Shown here: positions 55,428-64,000 of the stretch, one piece after another | How positions within the stretch are numbered: position 1 is the first letter of the stretch | Layout of the letters: each line of letters begins with the position of its first letter | DNA from: Farysia itapuensis | Taxonomy: Eukaryota; Basidiomycota; Ustilaginomycetes; Ustilaginales; Ustilaginaceae | DNA length: 64,000 nt | Reading direction: 5' to 3' | Assembly: GCA_023212645.1 (NCBI GenBank) | Contig: JALBYC010000001.1 | Coordinates: 1,054,001 to 1,118,000 of the forward strand | Program-made: the position numbers and the translations under genes | Notes under the pieces: model-generated | What the model was told of the DNA's origin: nothing | The model's database searches: none | What the model saw: the letters and a program-made list of their open reading frames with translations, nothing else

Positions 55428-58115
55428 ATGTCTGGCTTCTTTCGAAAAGTAGGCGACTCGGACTCGGAATCCGAGATCTCGTCCTCTGAAGAAGAGCTCT
55501 CTGAGCTCGAGTCAGGAGATGAGAAGCCCAAAACCACCACCACTGCTGCTCCCAAGTCACGTTTTATGCGCGGATCTGACCAGGACTCTGACTCTGACGA
55601 CGATGATGACTCTGACTCGGACGAAGAAGAGTCCATGGATGACTCTGACGATGAGGACAAGCCCAAAGCTGCAGACGGCAAAAAGCCTACCTCACGCTTC
55701 ATGAAGGGCGCCGCCGCCAGTGACGACAGTGACAGCGAAGAAGAAGTCAAGAAGGTTGTCAAGTCGGCCAAGGATAAGCGTGTCGACGAAATGCAAACCA
55801 TCGTCTCCCACATCGAGTCTGCACAAAAATCTGGCGACTGGACATCCATCTCGAAAGACTACGACAACCTCATTCGATGCATTGACCGACAGCGCACACT
55901 GGGCGAAGCGATTCCTGCCTTTTTCTACAAGACCCTCTCACAGCTGGAAGAGTTCCTCAATGAATCGGCGGCTAAAGAGAAGGATGCCAAGAAGAAAATG
56001 AAGGCTCCCGTTGCCAAGGCCATGAACGGCATGAAGCAGAAGCTCAAGAAGGCTATCAAAGAAAACGACGAGATTGTTGCCAAGTACCGAGCTGATCCCG
56101 AAGCCTTTGAGGCTGAGGCTGCCGCTGCTGCTGCACCCGCGACGGAGGAAGGCGAGACCGCTATTTCCAAGGGCAAAAAGGAGCGCATGGCAGCTGCCAT
56201 GGATCAAGATGCCAACGATGACTTCCAGACTGTTGGACGCGGAGGCCGCACCGAGACGTACACTTCGGAAGGCCTGTTCAAGAGTTTGGCTGCCATCATG
56301 GAGGCGCGCGGCAAGAAGAGCACGGACAAAGCCGAGCAGATCCGCAAACTCAGCGATCTGTCTGGTGTCGCCGATACTCCCTACAAGAAGATCCGTGTCA
56401 TTCTCGCCCTTGTCGCCGCTCGGTTCGACTACAACGCCTCCGCCACTGCCTTCATGCCGGTCGAGATGTGGGACAATGCTCGCAAAGAGATCAACGAGAT
56501 CGTCACCTTGCTCCGCAAGAATCACGGTTACATTGTCAAGGAAGAGACCGACGACTACGACGACGAGGTTGAGCGCGTTCCTGGGCAGAACGGAGAGAAG
56601 AGCACCGTTCTTGTGCGAGGCAGCATCATCAGCTTTGTCGACCGTCTGGATGACGAGTTCACCAAGAGCTTGCAAAACATCGACCCGCATACAACGGAGT
56701 ATCTGGACCGTCTTTGCGACGAGAAGAAGCTGTACGAGACCATCGTCGCTGCTCAGGGCTACTTTGAGAGCGTGTCGCAGACGGATGCACTGTCAAGGTG
56801 CACGATGCGACGTCTCGAGCACGTGTATGCCAAGCAAGATGTGATTATCAAGGCGCTCGAATCGACGCTGGGGGAAGTGGCCACTGCTCACCAGTCCAAG
56901 CTGTTCCCCACCGCGACCCGTGTGGGCGAACAAGACGGCGCTTCAGTGCTTGTGCGATCGCTTTGCACCTATCTTTACCAGGCTAGCGGCTCTCAAGCTG
57001 AGCGACCGCGAACGCGCGCTATGCTCTGCCACATCTACTTCCACGCTCTTCACGCCGAGTACCACGTTGCACGCGACATGTTCCTCATGTCCCACCTCCA
57101 GGATGCCATCCAGCTTGCAGACGTGGCCACTCAGATTTTGTACAACCGCGTCGTGGTCCAGATCGGCATCTGTGCTTTCCGCAACGGTCTCATTCGAGAA
57201 TCACAGACTGCACTACAGGAGATCTTTGCAACTGGACGTGTCAAGGAGCTCTTGGCACAGGGCGTGCAGAAGCAGAACCAATTCAGCACCATTACGCCAG
57301 AGCAGGAGAAGCTGGAACGACAACGTCAGCTGCCTTTCCACATGCACATCAACCTCGAGCTGCTGGAGTGCATCTACCTTGTCTCTTCGATGCTGCTCGA
57401 AGTGCCTAACATGGCTTTTGCCGGAAGCGACCCAGAGCTGCGCAAAAAGGTTATCTCGCGACCGTTCCGTCGCATGTTGGACTACACCGATCGACAGGTC
57501 TTTTCAGGTCCGCCGGAGAACACGAGAGACCACATTATGCAGGCCACCAAGGCTTTGCAAAACGGAGACTGTCAGGCATGCATCGATCTGATCACTGACA
57601 TCAAGATCTGGAAGCTGATGCCCGGTTCGGACGGCGTCAAAGCGATGCTGACCAAGCGCATTCAGGAAGTCGGTATGCGTACCTACCTCTTCTCGTACTC
57701 TGCGTACTACGAGTCGGTCTCGATTGCCCATCTGGCCGCGACATTTGACGTGGAGAAGCGTGTGGTCAAGTCGATGGTGTCCAAGATGATCTACAACGAC
57801 GAGCTGGCCGCTTCGCTCGATCCGTCTGCCAATGTGGTTGACTTCCACCGCTTGGAGCTTTCCAAGGTCCAGCAGCTTGCCATGACGCTAGCTGACAAGG
57901 CCAATTCGATGCTTGAGCAAAACGAGCGACTGCTTGACGCCAAGCTCGGAGAAGGCAAGGAGCAGCGCAGCGGCGGTGGCGGAGATCGAGATCGCGATGG
58001 CGGCCAGTCTGGTCACCGACGCGAAAGGAGAGGCGGATCCACAGCAAGAGGCGGCGGGCGTGGTAGAGGCCGTGGCCGTACACAACAGTTCCAGGCTCTC
58101 GGTCAAAAAGTCTAA
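55428..58115 (+). CDS. NIP1: Translation initiation factor eIF3 subunit C
   Basis: This is a core PCI subunit of eIF3 that contacts eIF1 and eIF5 at the 40S ribosome. It has 895 aa and no introns. The N-terminus is the typical acidic/Ser tract: MSGFFRKVGDSDSESEISS, then SRFMRGSD and SRFMKGAAA repeats. The conserved body includes RVDEMQTIVSHIE, GDWTSISKDYDNLIRCI, and the PCI region (about 640-800) with LPFHMHINLELLECIYLVSSML, FRRMLDYTDRQVFSGPPENTRD, and YESVSIAHLAATFDVEKRVVKSMVSKMI. It ends in an RG/RGG-rich tail (about 850-885), also seen in fungal homologues. The ATG at 55428 is preceded by a pyrimidine-rich leader. It lies tandem with the J-protein gene. Confidence 0.95.
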   Translation: MSGFFRKVGDSDSESEISSSEEELSELESGDEKPKTTTTAAPKSRFMRGSDQDSDSDDDDDSDSDEEESMDDSDDEDKPKAADGKKPTSRFMKGAAASDDSDSEEEVKKVVKSAKDKRVDEMQTIVSHIESAQKSGDWTSISKDYDNLIRCIDRQRTLGEAIPAFFYKTLSQLEEFLNESAAKEKDAKKKMKAPVAKAMNGMKQKLKKAIKENDEIVAKYRADPEAFEAEAAAAAAPATEEGETAISKGKKERMAAAMDQDANDDFQTVGRGGRTETYTSEGLFKSLAAIMEARGKKSTDKAEQIRKLSDLSGVADTPYKKIRVILALVAARFDYNASATAFMPVEMWDNARKEINEIVTLLRKNHGYIVKEETDDYDDEVERVPGQNGEKSTVLVRGSIISFVDRLDDEFTKSLQNIDPHTTEYLDRLCDEKKLYETIVAAQGYFESVSQTDALSRCTMRRLEHVYAKQDVIIKALESTLGEVATAHQSKLFPTATRVGEQDGASVLVRSLCTYLYQASGSQAERPRTRAMLCHIYFHALHAEYHVARDMFLMSHLQDAIQLADVATQILYNRVVVQIGICAFRNGLIRESQTALQEIFATGRVKELLAQGVQKQNQFSTITPEQEKLERQRQLPFHMHINLELLECIYLVSSMLLEVPNMAFAGSDPELRKKVISRPFRRMLDYTDRQVFSGPPENTRDHIMQATKALQNGDCQACIDLITDIKIWKLMPGSDGVKAMLTKRIQEVGMRTYLFSYSAYYESVSIAHLAATFDVEKRVVKSMVSKMIYNDELAASLDPSANVVDFHRLELSKVQQLAMTLADKANSMLEQNERLLDAKLGEGKEQRSGGGGDRDRDGGQSGHRRERRGGSTARGGGRGRGRGRTQQFQALGQKV

Positions 58116-58524
58116 GATCCTCCCCCTTCCCCATTGCCTACCTCTCTCAAACCCGCCTCTAGCATTGCCCTGATTCCTTTCCCCACACCCAAAACTTGCT
58201 TTCTCGCACTTGTGTATACACCAGAACGAAAATATCAAAGCATCGTCTATCCTATGTGATCCTGAAACTGTGTGCGGTTGCGTTCCGGGGAAAAGGGAAT
58301 TCGGTATCGTCGGATCTCGGCGCCTTTTTCAGGGTTTTGGCTAAGCATGCATATCCGCCCACATTGAGACAAGAGAGATTGAGCTTAAACGACTCCTTCC
58401 GTTGGTATTCGCAAGCAGGGAGGTTGGGTACAGTGCCAGGAGATTATCATGTCCTGAGACGGCTCAGTGCGTGGGATGACAAGGCTGAGCACTGCTCACA
58501 CTCAACATAGGATCAGGACTACGC
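58116..58524. other. Intergenic spacer between eIF3c and the J-protein gene
   Basis: This is a 409-bp spacer. It begins with a C-rich 3' UTR (CCTCCCCCTTCCCC) and ends with the promoter of the next gene. No TATA box or structural RNA was recognised. Confidence 0.4.
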
Positions 58525-59607
58525 ATGCCGGTCGCTTCGGCACGGTCTGCTGTTCAGACCTGTTCGTCGTGCAAGACTCTCCTGCGTCAGCACGCAGGAC
58601 CATCGCGGCTATCTCTACCGCCAAGATCGACACAAATGCACTCACACCGGTCTACGCACACTTCGACAAGGTCCGAAACATCATACACGTTCCCGACACA
58701 TACCAACAATCCGACGCCGTACGAGATTTTCCATTTCTCATCGCGCGCTGTATCGCAGTCTGAGATCAAGGCGCGGTACTACGATTTGGTTCGAGCTTTG
58801 CATCCAGACCGCTTTGCTGCCACGCCCATAGACGATGCCGAGAGTGGTTTGAAGGCGAAAGGAAAGGGGAAGGAGGCGGCCACTGCGAAAAGTCGGGCGC
58901 ACGAACAGTTCAAATTGGTCGTCGACGCTTACAACCTGCTCAAGGACCCGCGCAAGAAGCAAGTCTACGATCGTGCTGGTATCGGCTGGGACCAGAACGG
59001 GCTGTCATCCGCGGGCAGCGCGAGCAGTAGATCCTGGCAAGGATGGCAGGATAATCGGTACCACGGCCGGCCGAGAGGCCACGATCGCTACGGCTGGCAG
59101 ACGCACGATTTCTACTCAAACCACCACAACGGCCCGCGAGGATTTCAGGGCAGTGCTGGCTGGCATGGTGGTAACGGGCAATTTGCGTCCAACGGCAGAT
59201 TCATCAGCTCGCTGTTCCTGCTTACCTGGTTCATCGCCGGGGTTCAGTACGCTCGTTTGAGCCTACAGAGTCAAAAAGCGATAGACAATGCCGACAAGAC
59301 CCACCTGAATGCCGCACACAGCTTGCAGGATGCGCGGAACCAGGCACGCTCAGATCAGGGTCGTGCTCGTCTCCAGGCCTTTCGACGCCGTGCTCGAGAG
59401 CAGCGTACGCTCGAAGAACTAGACCAGCTACAACTTCACGCGCCAAGCAACAGCGAGCATGGGTTTGCCGAATATGGCCACTTGGGCCATACCGAGACGT
59501 TGCTTCTGCCGCCTCCGTCCACTGACTCGCATTTCGGCATTGGACACGGAGGACCTAGTGGTAAACAAGCTGCTCAAGAACGTTTCGAGGCCGCCTTAAA
59601 CAAGTAA
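58525..59607 (+). CDS. Membrane-anchored J-domain (DnaJ) protein
   Basis: This is an Hsp70 co-chaperone. It has 360 aa. Residues 1-60 are Ser/Thr/Arg-rich with few acids, like a mitochondrial or ER-targeting start; a CSSC pair sits at 13-16. The J domain is about 65-150: NPTPYEIFHF, the HPD motif at 93-95 in ALHPDRF, VVDAYNLLKDPRKKQVYDRAG. It contains an insertion (about 100-123, Lys/Glu/Gly-rich) between helices II and III. A Gly/Trp/His/Arg-rich region follows (160-222), then one membrane helix (226-244, FISSLFLLTWFIAGVQYARL) and a C-terminal coiled coil. The layout resembles single-span mitochondrial J-proteins, but the location is uncertain. It lies tandem after eIF3c and converges on RPC34, 78 bp away. 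Confidence 0.85.
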   Translation: MPVASARSAVQTCSSCKTLLRQHAGPSRLSLPPRSTQMHSHRSTHTSTRSETSYTFPTHTNNPTPYEIFHFSSRAVSQSEIKARYYDLVRALHPDRFAATPIDDAESGLKAKGKGKEAATAKSRAHEQFKLVVDAYNLLKDPRKKQVYDRAGIGWDQNGLSSAGSASSRSWQGWQDNRYHGRPRGHDRYGWQTHDFYSNHHNGPRGFQGSAGWHGGNGQFASNGRFISSLFLLTWFIAGVQYARLSLQSQKAIDNADKTHLNAAHSLQDARNQARSDQGRARLQAFRRRAREQRTLEELDQLQLHAPSNSEHGFAEYGHLGHTETLLLPPPSTDSHFGIGHGGPSGKQAAQERFEAALNK

Positions 59608-59685
59608 TAGCGGCACCGCAATTACAACGATCGACGCATGCTGCGAGAGTGACTGGATTGAATGTCTGAGATCTGTATGTGTGAG

Positions 59686-61131
59686 TTATTCGGAAACTTC
59701 ATAAGGCTGGTCATGCTCGGGCTCGTGAGCATCGGCTTCGTCGCTCTCTTCTTTCTCGCTCTCGTCTTCGTCGTCGTCGTCGACAACGGTTTGGATCCAG
59801 CCTTGGGTGATTGTGCGGCCGAGTTCATCCGTCCTGCCGCCAAAGTAATGGCAGCTTTCGGCATTGACTGGGCCAGACTCATCGCAAAAGTCAAAGACCG
59901 GGCAATGCCCACATGGAGTCTCCGTCCAGCCAACACGGACTGACAATGGACGAATGGCGCGATACACAAACGGCACGAAATCCGCCGAACTTCCACCACG
60001 AGTCAGACCGTTCCCTCCCGTATCCATGTCTGAGCCGGATTCGGACGTTGATGATGCAGCGGCCGCCTTTGACCGCGAGCGCGAGCGTGAGCGCGAACGA
60101 CTCCGGGATTTGGCTTTGCGGCTTTTGGAATCGGTCTTCTTGCTCTTCTTGCGCGAAGCGGCGCTATGTTTGGATGATCGTTTGCGTTTGCCATGCTTTT
60201 TCCCGTTGTCGTCGACACTATCTGATGCGGTCGATTCGGCTTCCGATTCGCTATCTGAGCTTGAACCGCTTTCAGAGTGACTGCTAGAAGCGCTGCTCGA
60301 CGCGCTATAGCTCGCGGCATCTCTATTCGAGCTGCCTGCGCCCAATGCAAAGGGCAAGAAAGGTATCTTTTCCACCAGCTCGTCATAGACGAGAATGTCG
60401 AGCAGGCTGACTACGTGTTCAAGTTCCAGCTCGGTTTCTGTCAAGCCCGAATTGCGCAGATACGAATGCACCATGTTCGCCGAGGGCAGCTGGGAAGTGT
60501 GGGATGTCGGAAAGAGCGCTCTCGACTGACCGTTTTTGGGGAAAGATTTGGAGCGGATGAAGTTGAGACAGGCCATGGAAAGCTCGTTGATGAAGCCAGT
60601 GTCCAATTCATTGTCTGTATACCATGGACCGCCAGACAGCTCGATAGATGGTGTCAAGCCATACAGCATGTAGATCTTGCGTGTGGGGTACTTGACTGAC
60701 TTGACCGCCTTGACGAGCTGCTTTTGCTCGAGCGACTTCAGGCAGCGATTAATGATGGTTTGATGCAAGTTGGTGCGCGCTTTGAGCTGCTTAGTCCATA
60801 TGCCCTCGTTGCGCGAGTCCTTGATGTGTTGATATACCATGCCTTCGTTTTCGTCCAGCTTTCCCATCATACTTGCTTCAGATTTGGCTGTAGCCGAATA
60901 CTGGATTGCTGAGCCCACTGACTGCGCTTGAAACAAGCTCTTCTTGAGAAGACCATTGATGGCTTGCAATTGATCGTCCAGCACCTCTGCCTTGAAGCGC
61001 TCAGTCAGCTCTTCTTGCGTTATGACACCGTGTGGATTGGCCTGTGCAGCACGATACATCAGACCTTCAAGCCTGCTGAGCTTGACATCGCCCGAAGGCG
61101 TCGCCGACTCGGAATGCCTTGAGCTAGGCAT
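59686..61131 (-). CDS. RPC34: RNA polymerase III subunit RPC6 (RPC34) with Ser/RS-rich insertion
   Basis: This is a winged-helix subunit of the RPC82/34/31 subcomplex needed for Pol III initiation through TFIIIB. The ATG at 61131 (MPSSRHSES) gives 481 aa; the frame further upstream has no ATG. WH1 and WH2 span about 15-165 (LMYRAAQANPHGVITQEEL, SMMGKLDENEGMVYQHIKDS, TNLHQTIINRCLKSLEQKQL). WH3 spans about 165-265 (GPWYTDNELDTGFINELSM, HVVSLLDILVYDELVEKI). Residues ~265-381 are inserted Ser/Asp/Glu-rich then Lys/Arg-rich sequence with a run of RS dipeptides (~342-355). The C-terminal cysteines C407, C410, C416 and C427 (CGHCPVFDFC...C) match the Fe-S ligand set known in human RPC6. The very end is acidic. 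It is divergent from DUG2 across 186 bp. Confidence 0.9.
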   Translation of the reverse strand: MPSSRHSESATPSGDVKLSRLEGLMYRAAQANPHGVITQEELTERFKAEVLDDQLQAINGLLKKSLFQAQSVGSAIQYSATAKSEASMMGKLDENEGMVYQHIKDSRNEGIWTKQLKARTNLHQTIINRCLKSLEQKQLVKAVKSVKYPTRKIYMLYGLTPSIELSGGPWYTDNELDTGFINELSMACLNFIRSKSFPKNGQSRALFPTSHTSQLPSANMVHSYLRNSGLTETELELEHVVSLLDILVYDELVEKIPFLPFALGAGSSNRDAASYSASSSASSSHSESGSSSDSESEAESTASDSVDDNGKKHGKRKRSSKHSAASRKKSKKTDSKSRKAKSRSRSRSRSRSRSKAAAASSTSESGSDMDTGGNGLTRGGSSADFVPFVYRAIRPLSVRVGWTETPCGHCPVFDFCDESGPVNAESCHYFGGRTDELGRTITQGWIQTVVDDDDEDESEKEESDEADAHEPEHDQPYEVSE

Positions 61132-61317
61132 CCTGTGCCACGACTTGATGAAGTGGTGCAACGACTCACACACTTTTTTGGCTCAAAGCTCAAACTGAAA
61201 TCCTCTTCTTCTCGCCTTTCACTTCCGACTTCCGAGGTGTTGAATTCCCTATCTTGTGACAGGTGTGAGCTAGCCGCACTGCTGGTCTCATGCAGCCGGC
61301 AGCCGTCGTCTCTCAAG

Positions 61318-64000
61318 ATGTGCTCGCCCAACGTTCACTACGATAGCTTTCTGGCCACCACTCCAAGTAATGCGGCAGGGGCCGCTGGCTGGGGTCGGTC
61401 AGCGAGTCAGCGTGGCTTTACCCAGAAAGACGAGCAACAGGCACGGGAACCATCACGACCTTTGCTCGACAAACCAATACTGCAACACACAATCAACCAC
61501 GAGTCATCCGTCCTCTCGCTTGCAGTGGATCAGGAACGCAATTTACTGTATAGCGGATCAGAAGCTGGCTACATCACTGTGTGGAATTTGACCACCTTTC
61601 AGCAGTGTGCCCGACTCGAAGGACACACAGGCAGTGTACTTGCACTCGAAGTTGCACCCGAGAAGAAATGGTTGTTCAGCTCCTCTGGAGACAACACGGT
61701 GCGTGTCTGGGACACTCTGACGCTGACACCAGTCTACATAGTCCAACCTACCGAGGACAACGTGGGCGATATCTTTGCTCTCAAGTGGTGTCCCGAGCTC
61801 GAGACACTCTATTTGGGCTGCCAAAGCACCTCAATCCAGTGGATCTGTCTTCGAGGATTGAACACTAAGAGCGCGACAGCATCATTGAAAGCGGATGTCC
61901 CGCACTACAGCACAGATGGTCGTGACAGCCCAATGCTCTCGACTCCAGACCTCGTCGCCCGACCTCATAAGTTCTTCGATTCAGTGCCAGTAGCGCTGAG
62001 CAGATCTGGAATGGGCAGCGCCGGCTCATCAACACCAAATAGGGGCAGATCTTCAACAGCGTCAATCCTCAAACATGCTGACGAACATACACATTGCGGC
62101 AACGAGTCAAACTCGTCGGACAAAGTGCTCAACAAAGCGTTGCAGAGACTGAATGAGCCCAGCACGCAAGCTGAAATACCGGCGTCCTCGCCCCGCTTGG
62201 ATGGTAAAACAGAGTCTAGTGAGGACTCAACGCGCACGTTGCTGGTACCCTCGACTTCTGCCGTACCAAGCGCACATATTGGATATGTGTACTGCTTCGC
62301 TCTGCTGACCCTAGAAGGTGATGCGAATCATCCGACAGTCTTGGCATCTGGGTCAGGTGACGAGACCATAAAGCTATGGCACGCTACAGAGGCTGGACTA
62401 AGCCCTCTGGCGGTGTTGGAGAGTCCAAATGCAGACGGCAACGCCGTCATGGCGCTCGCTTCTTGGGCGACGACGCTCTTTGCAGGACTACAAGGCGGCG
62501 AGGTTGAGGTGTGGGATCTCGAGACTTGTGCCCTCGTGCGCACCATACGAGCACATGATGATGACGTGCTGTGCCTTCAAGCTTGCCCTGAATCAGGCTT
62601 CCTGTTCACAGCCTCCGCTGATGGCACTGTTCGCAAATGGGACCGATCTTTCCGATGCATCGATCGATTCGAAGCACACAAGGGGATCGTACTGTCGTTG
62701 GCAATGCTCAATCCCACATCGGAGACCGGCAACAATACCCAAAACTATGGAAGCGAGTATCGCCTCGTCACAGGTTCTAGTGACAATCTGATCAGGATCT
62801 GGGACGTGGCCAATCATGAATCACTAGAAGCTCGGCGGAAAGCCTTTGAGCATGTCTCTGTGGACTCGCCACCTGCAGCCCCAACAACGCCAGACTTGGG
62901 CTCACAGACACCAAATGCGCCAAACGTGACGGCTACGTCGACATCCCTGCCTGAATGGTCATACTTGACATCTCTTCTTGGCCGCTTTATCGCAATACCC
63001 AGCATCAGCTCTTCCGAAGATCATCAGGAAGACTGCCGACAAGCGGCACATTTCCTCAAAACTTCTTTCCAGGAGCTCGGTGCGGAGGCTCGCATCGTCT
63101 CTAATCAAGTGGGCCGAAATCCATTGGTACTTGCAACCTTTTCAGCCAACGCTTATCGAAATGGCTACCGTCGGCGCCGAACAAGCCGTCTGGACGGAGC
63201 GACGGCAAGCAGCGGATCCAAGAGTCGATCACACAGCACTTGCTCCTCCAATGCCGTCGGCTCAGAAAGCGAGAGCAACGATGGGCTCAGCTCTTCTATA
63301 CTCTTTGACTACTCTGATGTCTCGTCAAATCAGAAGCGAACACGATGTCTCTTCTACGGGCACTATGACTGCATCGCCGCCGAAGGGCCTTGGGATAGTG
63401 AGCCTTTCCGGCTGGACGGGCGAGATGGCTACCTGTACGGAAGAGGTATTAGCGACAACAAAGGCCCCATACTGGCAGCGGCTTGCGCTGTCAGCCAGCT
63501 TCTGGCTCAAGGCAAGCTCCAGACGGATGTCGTCTTTCTGATCGAAGGCGAGGAAGAGAATGGAAGTTTGGGATTCATCGAGGCTGTTCGCAGATACAAA
63601 GGCGATATTGGCGACATCGATGTGATCCTGCTGTCGAATTCCTATTGGCTAGACGAAGAGACACCTTGTCTCACAGTAGGACTCCGGGGCGTTGTGCGGG
63701 CTACTGTCAAAGTATCAAGCGATGAACCAGACGTACACTCGGGAGTCGAGGGAGGTGCGATTCGCGAACCCATGGTAGACATGGTCAAATTGCTCTCAAG
63801 TCTAACGCACCAAGATCAAGTTGCTCTGCCCGCGTTCTACGACCACGTTCGAAAAGTGACGCCAGAGGAACGGGCTTCGTACAACTCGATCGTGCAGATC
63901 AAACGCTCAGGGCCGTCATCGCGGTCATCGCACAGAACGATGAGCACTGCTGAAACGTCTGATACTCTCATGGCCAAGTGGCGCTTCCCATCGCTCTCCG
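61318..64000 (+). CDS. DUG2: DUG2-like glutathione-degradation protein (WD40 + M20 peptidase), 3'-truncated by window edge
   Basis: This is the non-catalytic or regulatory partner in the Dug2-Dug3 glutathione-degrading complex in yeast. The frame is open from the ATG at 61318 to the end of the window (894 codons seen, no stop). The N-terminal half is a WD40 propeller: ILQHTINHESSVLSLAV, SSGDNTVRVWDTL, LASGSGDETIKLW, TIRAHDDDVLCLQA, SADGTVRKWD, and GSSDNLIRIWDV (up to ~515). A low-complexity insertion (about 195-320) splits the blades. The M20 peptidase domain begins at ~550: ARFYGHYDC-type metal ligand H682, GRGISDNKGP with D713, and the EGEEENGS acid pair E745/E746. Then comes VHSGVEGGAIREPMVD. 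A start at 61318 fits yeast Dug2, which begins shortly before the first blade. It is divergent from RPC34. Confidence 0.92.
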   Translation, partial: MCSPNVHYDSFLATTPSNAAGAAGWGRSASQRGFTQKDEQQAREPSRPLLDKPILQHTINHESSVLSLAVDQERNLLYSGSEAGYITVWNLTTFQQCARLEGHTGSVLALEVAPEKKWLFSSSGDNTVRVWDTLTLTPVYIVQPTEDNVGDIFALKWCPELETLYLGCQSTSIQWICLRGLNTKSATASLKADVPHYSTDGRDSPMLSTPDLVARPHKFFDSVPVALSRSGMGSAGSSTPNRGRSSTASILKHADEHTHCGNESNSSDKVLNKALQRLNEPSTQAEIPASSPRLDGKTESSEDSTRTLLVPSTSAVPSAHIGYVYCFALLTLEGDANHPTVLASGSGDETIKLWHATEAGLSPLAVLESPNADGNAVMALASWATTLFAGLQGGEVEVWDLETCALVRTIRAHDDDVLCLQACPESGFLFTASADGTVRKWDRSFRCIDRFEAHKGIVLSLAMLNPTSETGNNTQNYGSEYRLVTGSSDNLIRIWDVANHESLEARRKAFEHVSVDSPPAAPTTPDLGSQTPNAPNVTATSTSLPEWSYLTSLLGRFIAIPSISSSEDHQEDCRQAAHFLKTSFQELGAEARIVSNQVGRNPLVLATFSANAYRNGYRRRRTSRLDGATASSGSKSRSHSTCSSNAVGSESESNDGLSSSILFDYSDVSSNQKRTRCLFYGHYDCIAAEGPWDSEPFRLDGRDGYLYGRGISDNKGPILAAACAVSQLLAQGKLQTDVVFLIEGEEENGSLGFIEAVRRYKGDIGDIDVILLSNSYWLDEETPCLTVGLRGVVRATVKVSSDEPDVHSGVEGGAIREPMVDMVKLLSSLTHQDQVALPAFYDHVRKVTPEERASYNSIVQIKRSGPSSRSSHRTMSTAETSDTLMAKWRFPSLS

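Overview
The window is nuclear DNA of a basidiomycete, most likely a smut fungus of the Ustilaginaceae (Ustilago/Sporisorium/Pseudozyma group). The reasons are long intronless ORFs with only occasional 60-90 nt introns carrying GTRAGT donors, a gene-dense and largely alternating layout with divergent promoters and very short convergent 3' spacers, Ser/Gln/Pro-rich insertions in conserved proteins, and fungal-specific families (Gwt1, Dug2, fungal MHYT protein). The genus is an inference. No bacterial operons, CRISPR arrays, rRNA or convincing tRNA genes were seen.

Layout. 1-885: end of a mitochondrial ribosomal protein S9 gene. 1308-3968 (-): an RFX-type transcription factor, facing away from an unrecognised Ser-rich 1033-aa protein (8673-11774, +) across 4.7 kb of mostly non-coding DNA. 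11.9-17.4 kb: a divergent mitochondrial pair, a PPR-like/lipoyl(octanoyl)transferase fusion (-) and an MSS116-like DEAD-box helicase (+). 17.8-25.7 kb: a small secreted or effector-like protein, the GPI-anchor acyltransferase GWT1, an inositol-polyphosphate 5-phosphatase, COQ9 (two exons) and eIF2B delta. 25.9-31.7 kb: the only repeat-like, gene-poor block. It holds a decayed LINE-type reverse-transcriptase 3' end, an unrecognised 292-aa ORF and a short Cys/His ORF. 31.7-49.2 kb: an MHYT-domain membrane protein, Mediator subunit 14, a SCY1-like pseudokinase and a five-TOG XMAP215/ch-TOG microtubule polymerase. 49.6-64 kb: NudE, a two-exon FAH-family enzyme, a two-exon Ure2/Nu-type GST, four-exon ATP synthase OSCP, eIF3c, a membrane J-protein, Pol III subunit RPC34 and the first ~894 codons of DUG2 (WD40 plus M20 peptidase), which runs off the window.

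How the genes relate. Mitochondrial functions are over-represented (MRPS9, lipoylation, RNA helicase, COQ9, OSCP, possibly the GST and the J-protein), and two glutathione-related genes (GST, DUG2) lie within 9 kb. The XMAP215 homologue and NudE, both microtubule regulators, share one 398-bp divergent promoter. The most unusual items are the PPR-LipB fusion, the five-TOG architecture in a fungus, the RS-type insertion in RPC34, and the GST with a TATA box very close to a weak first ATG and a strong second ATG.
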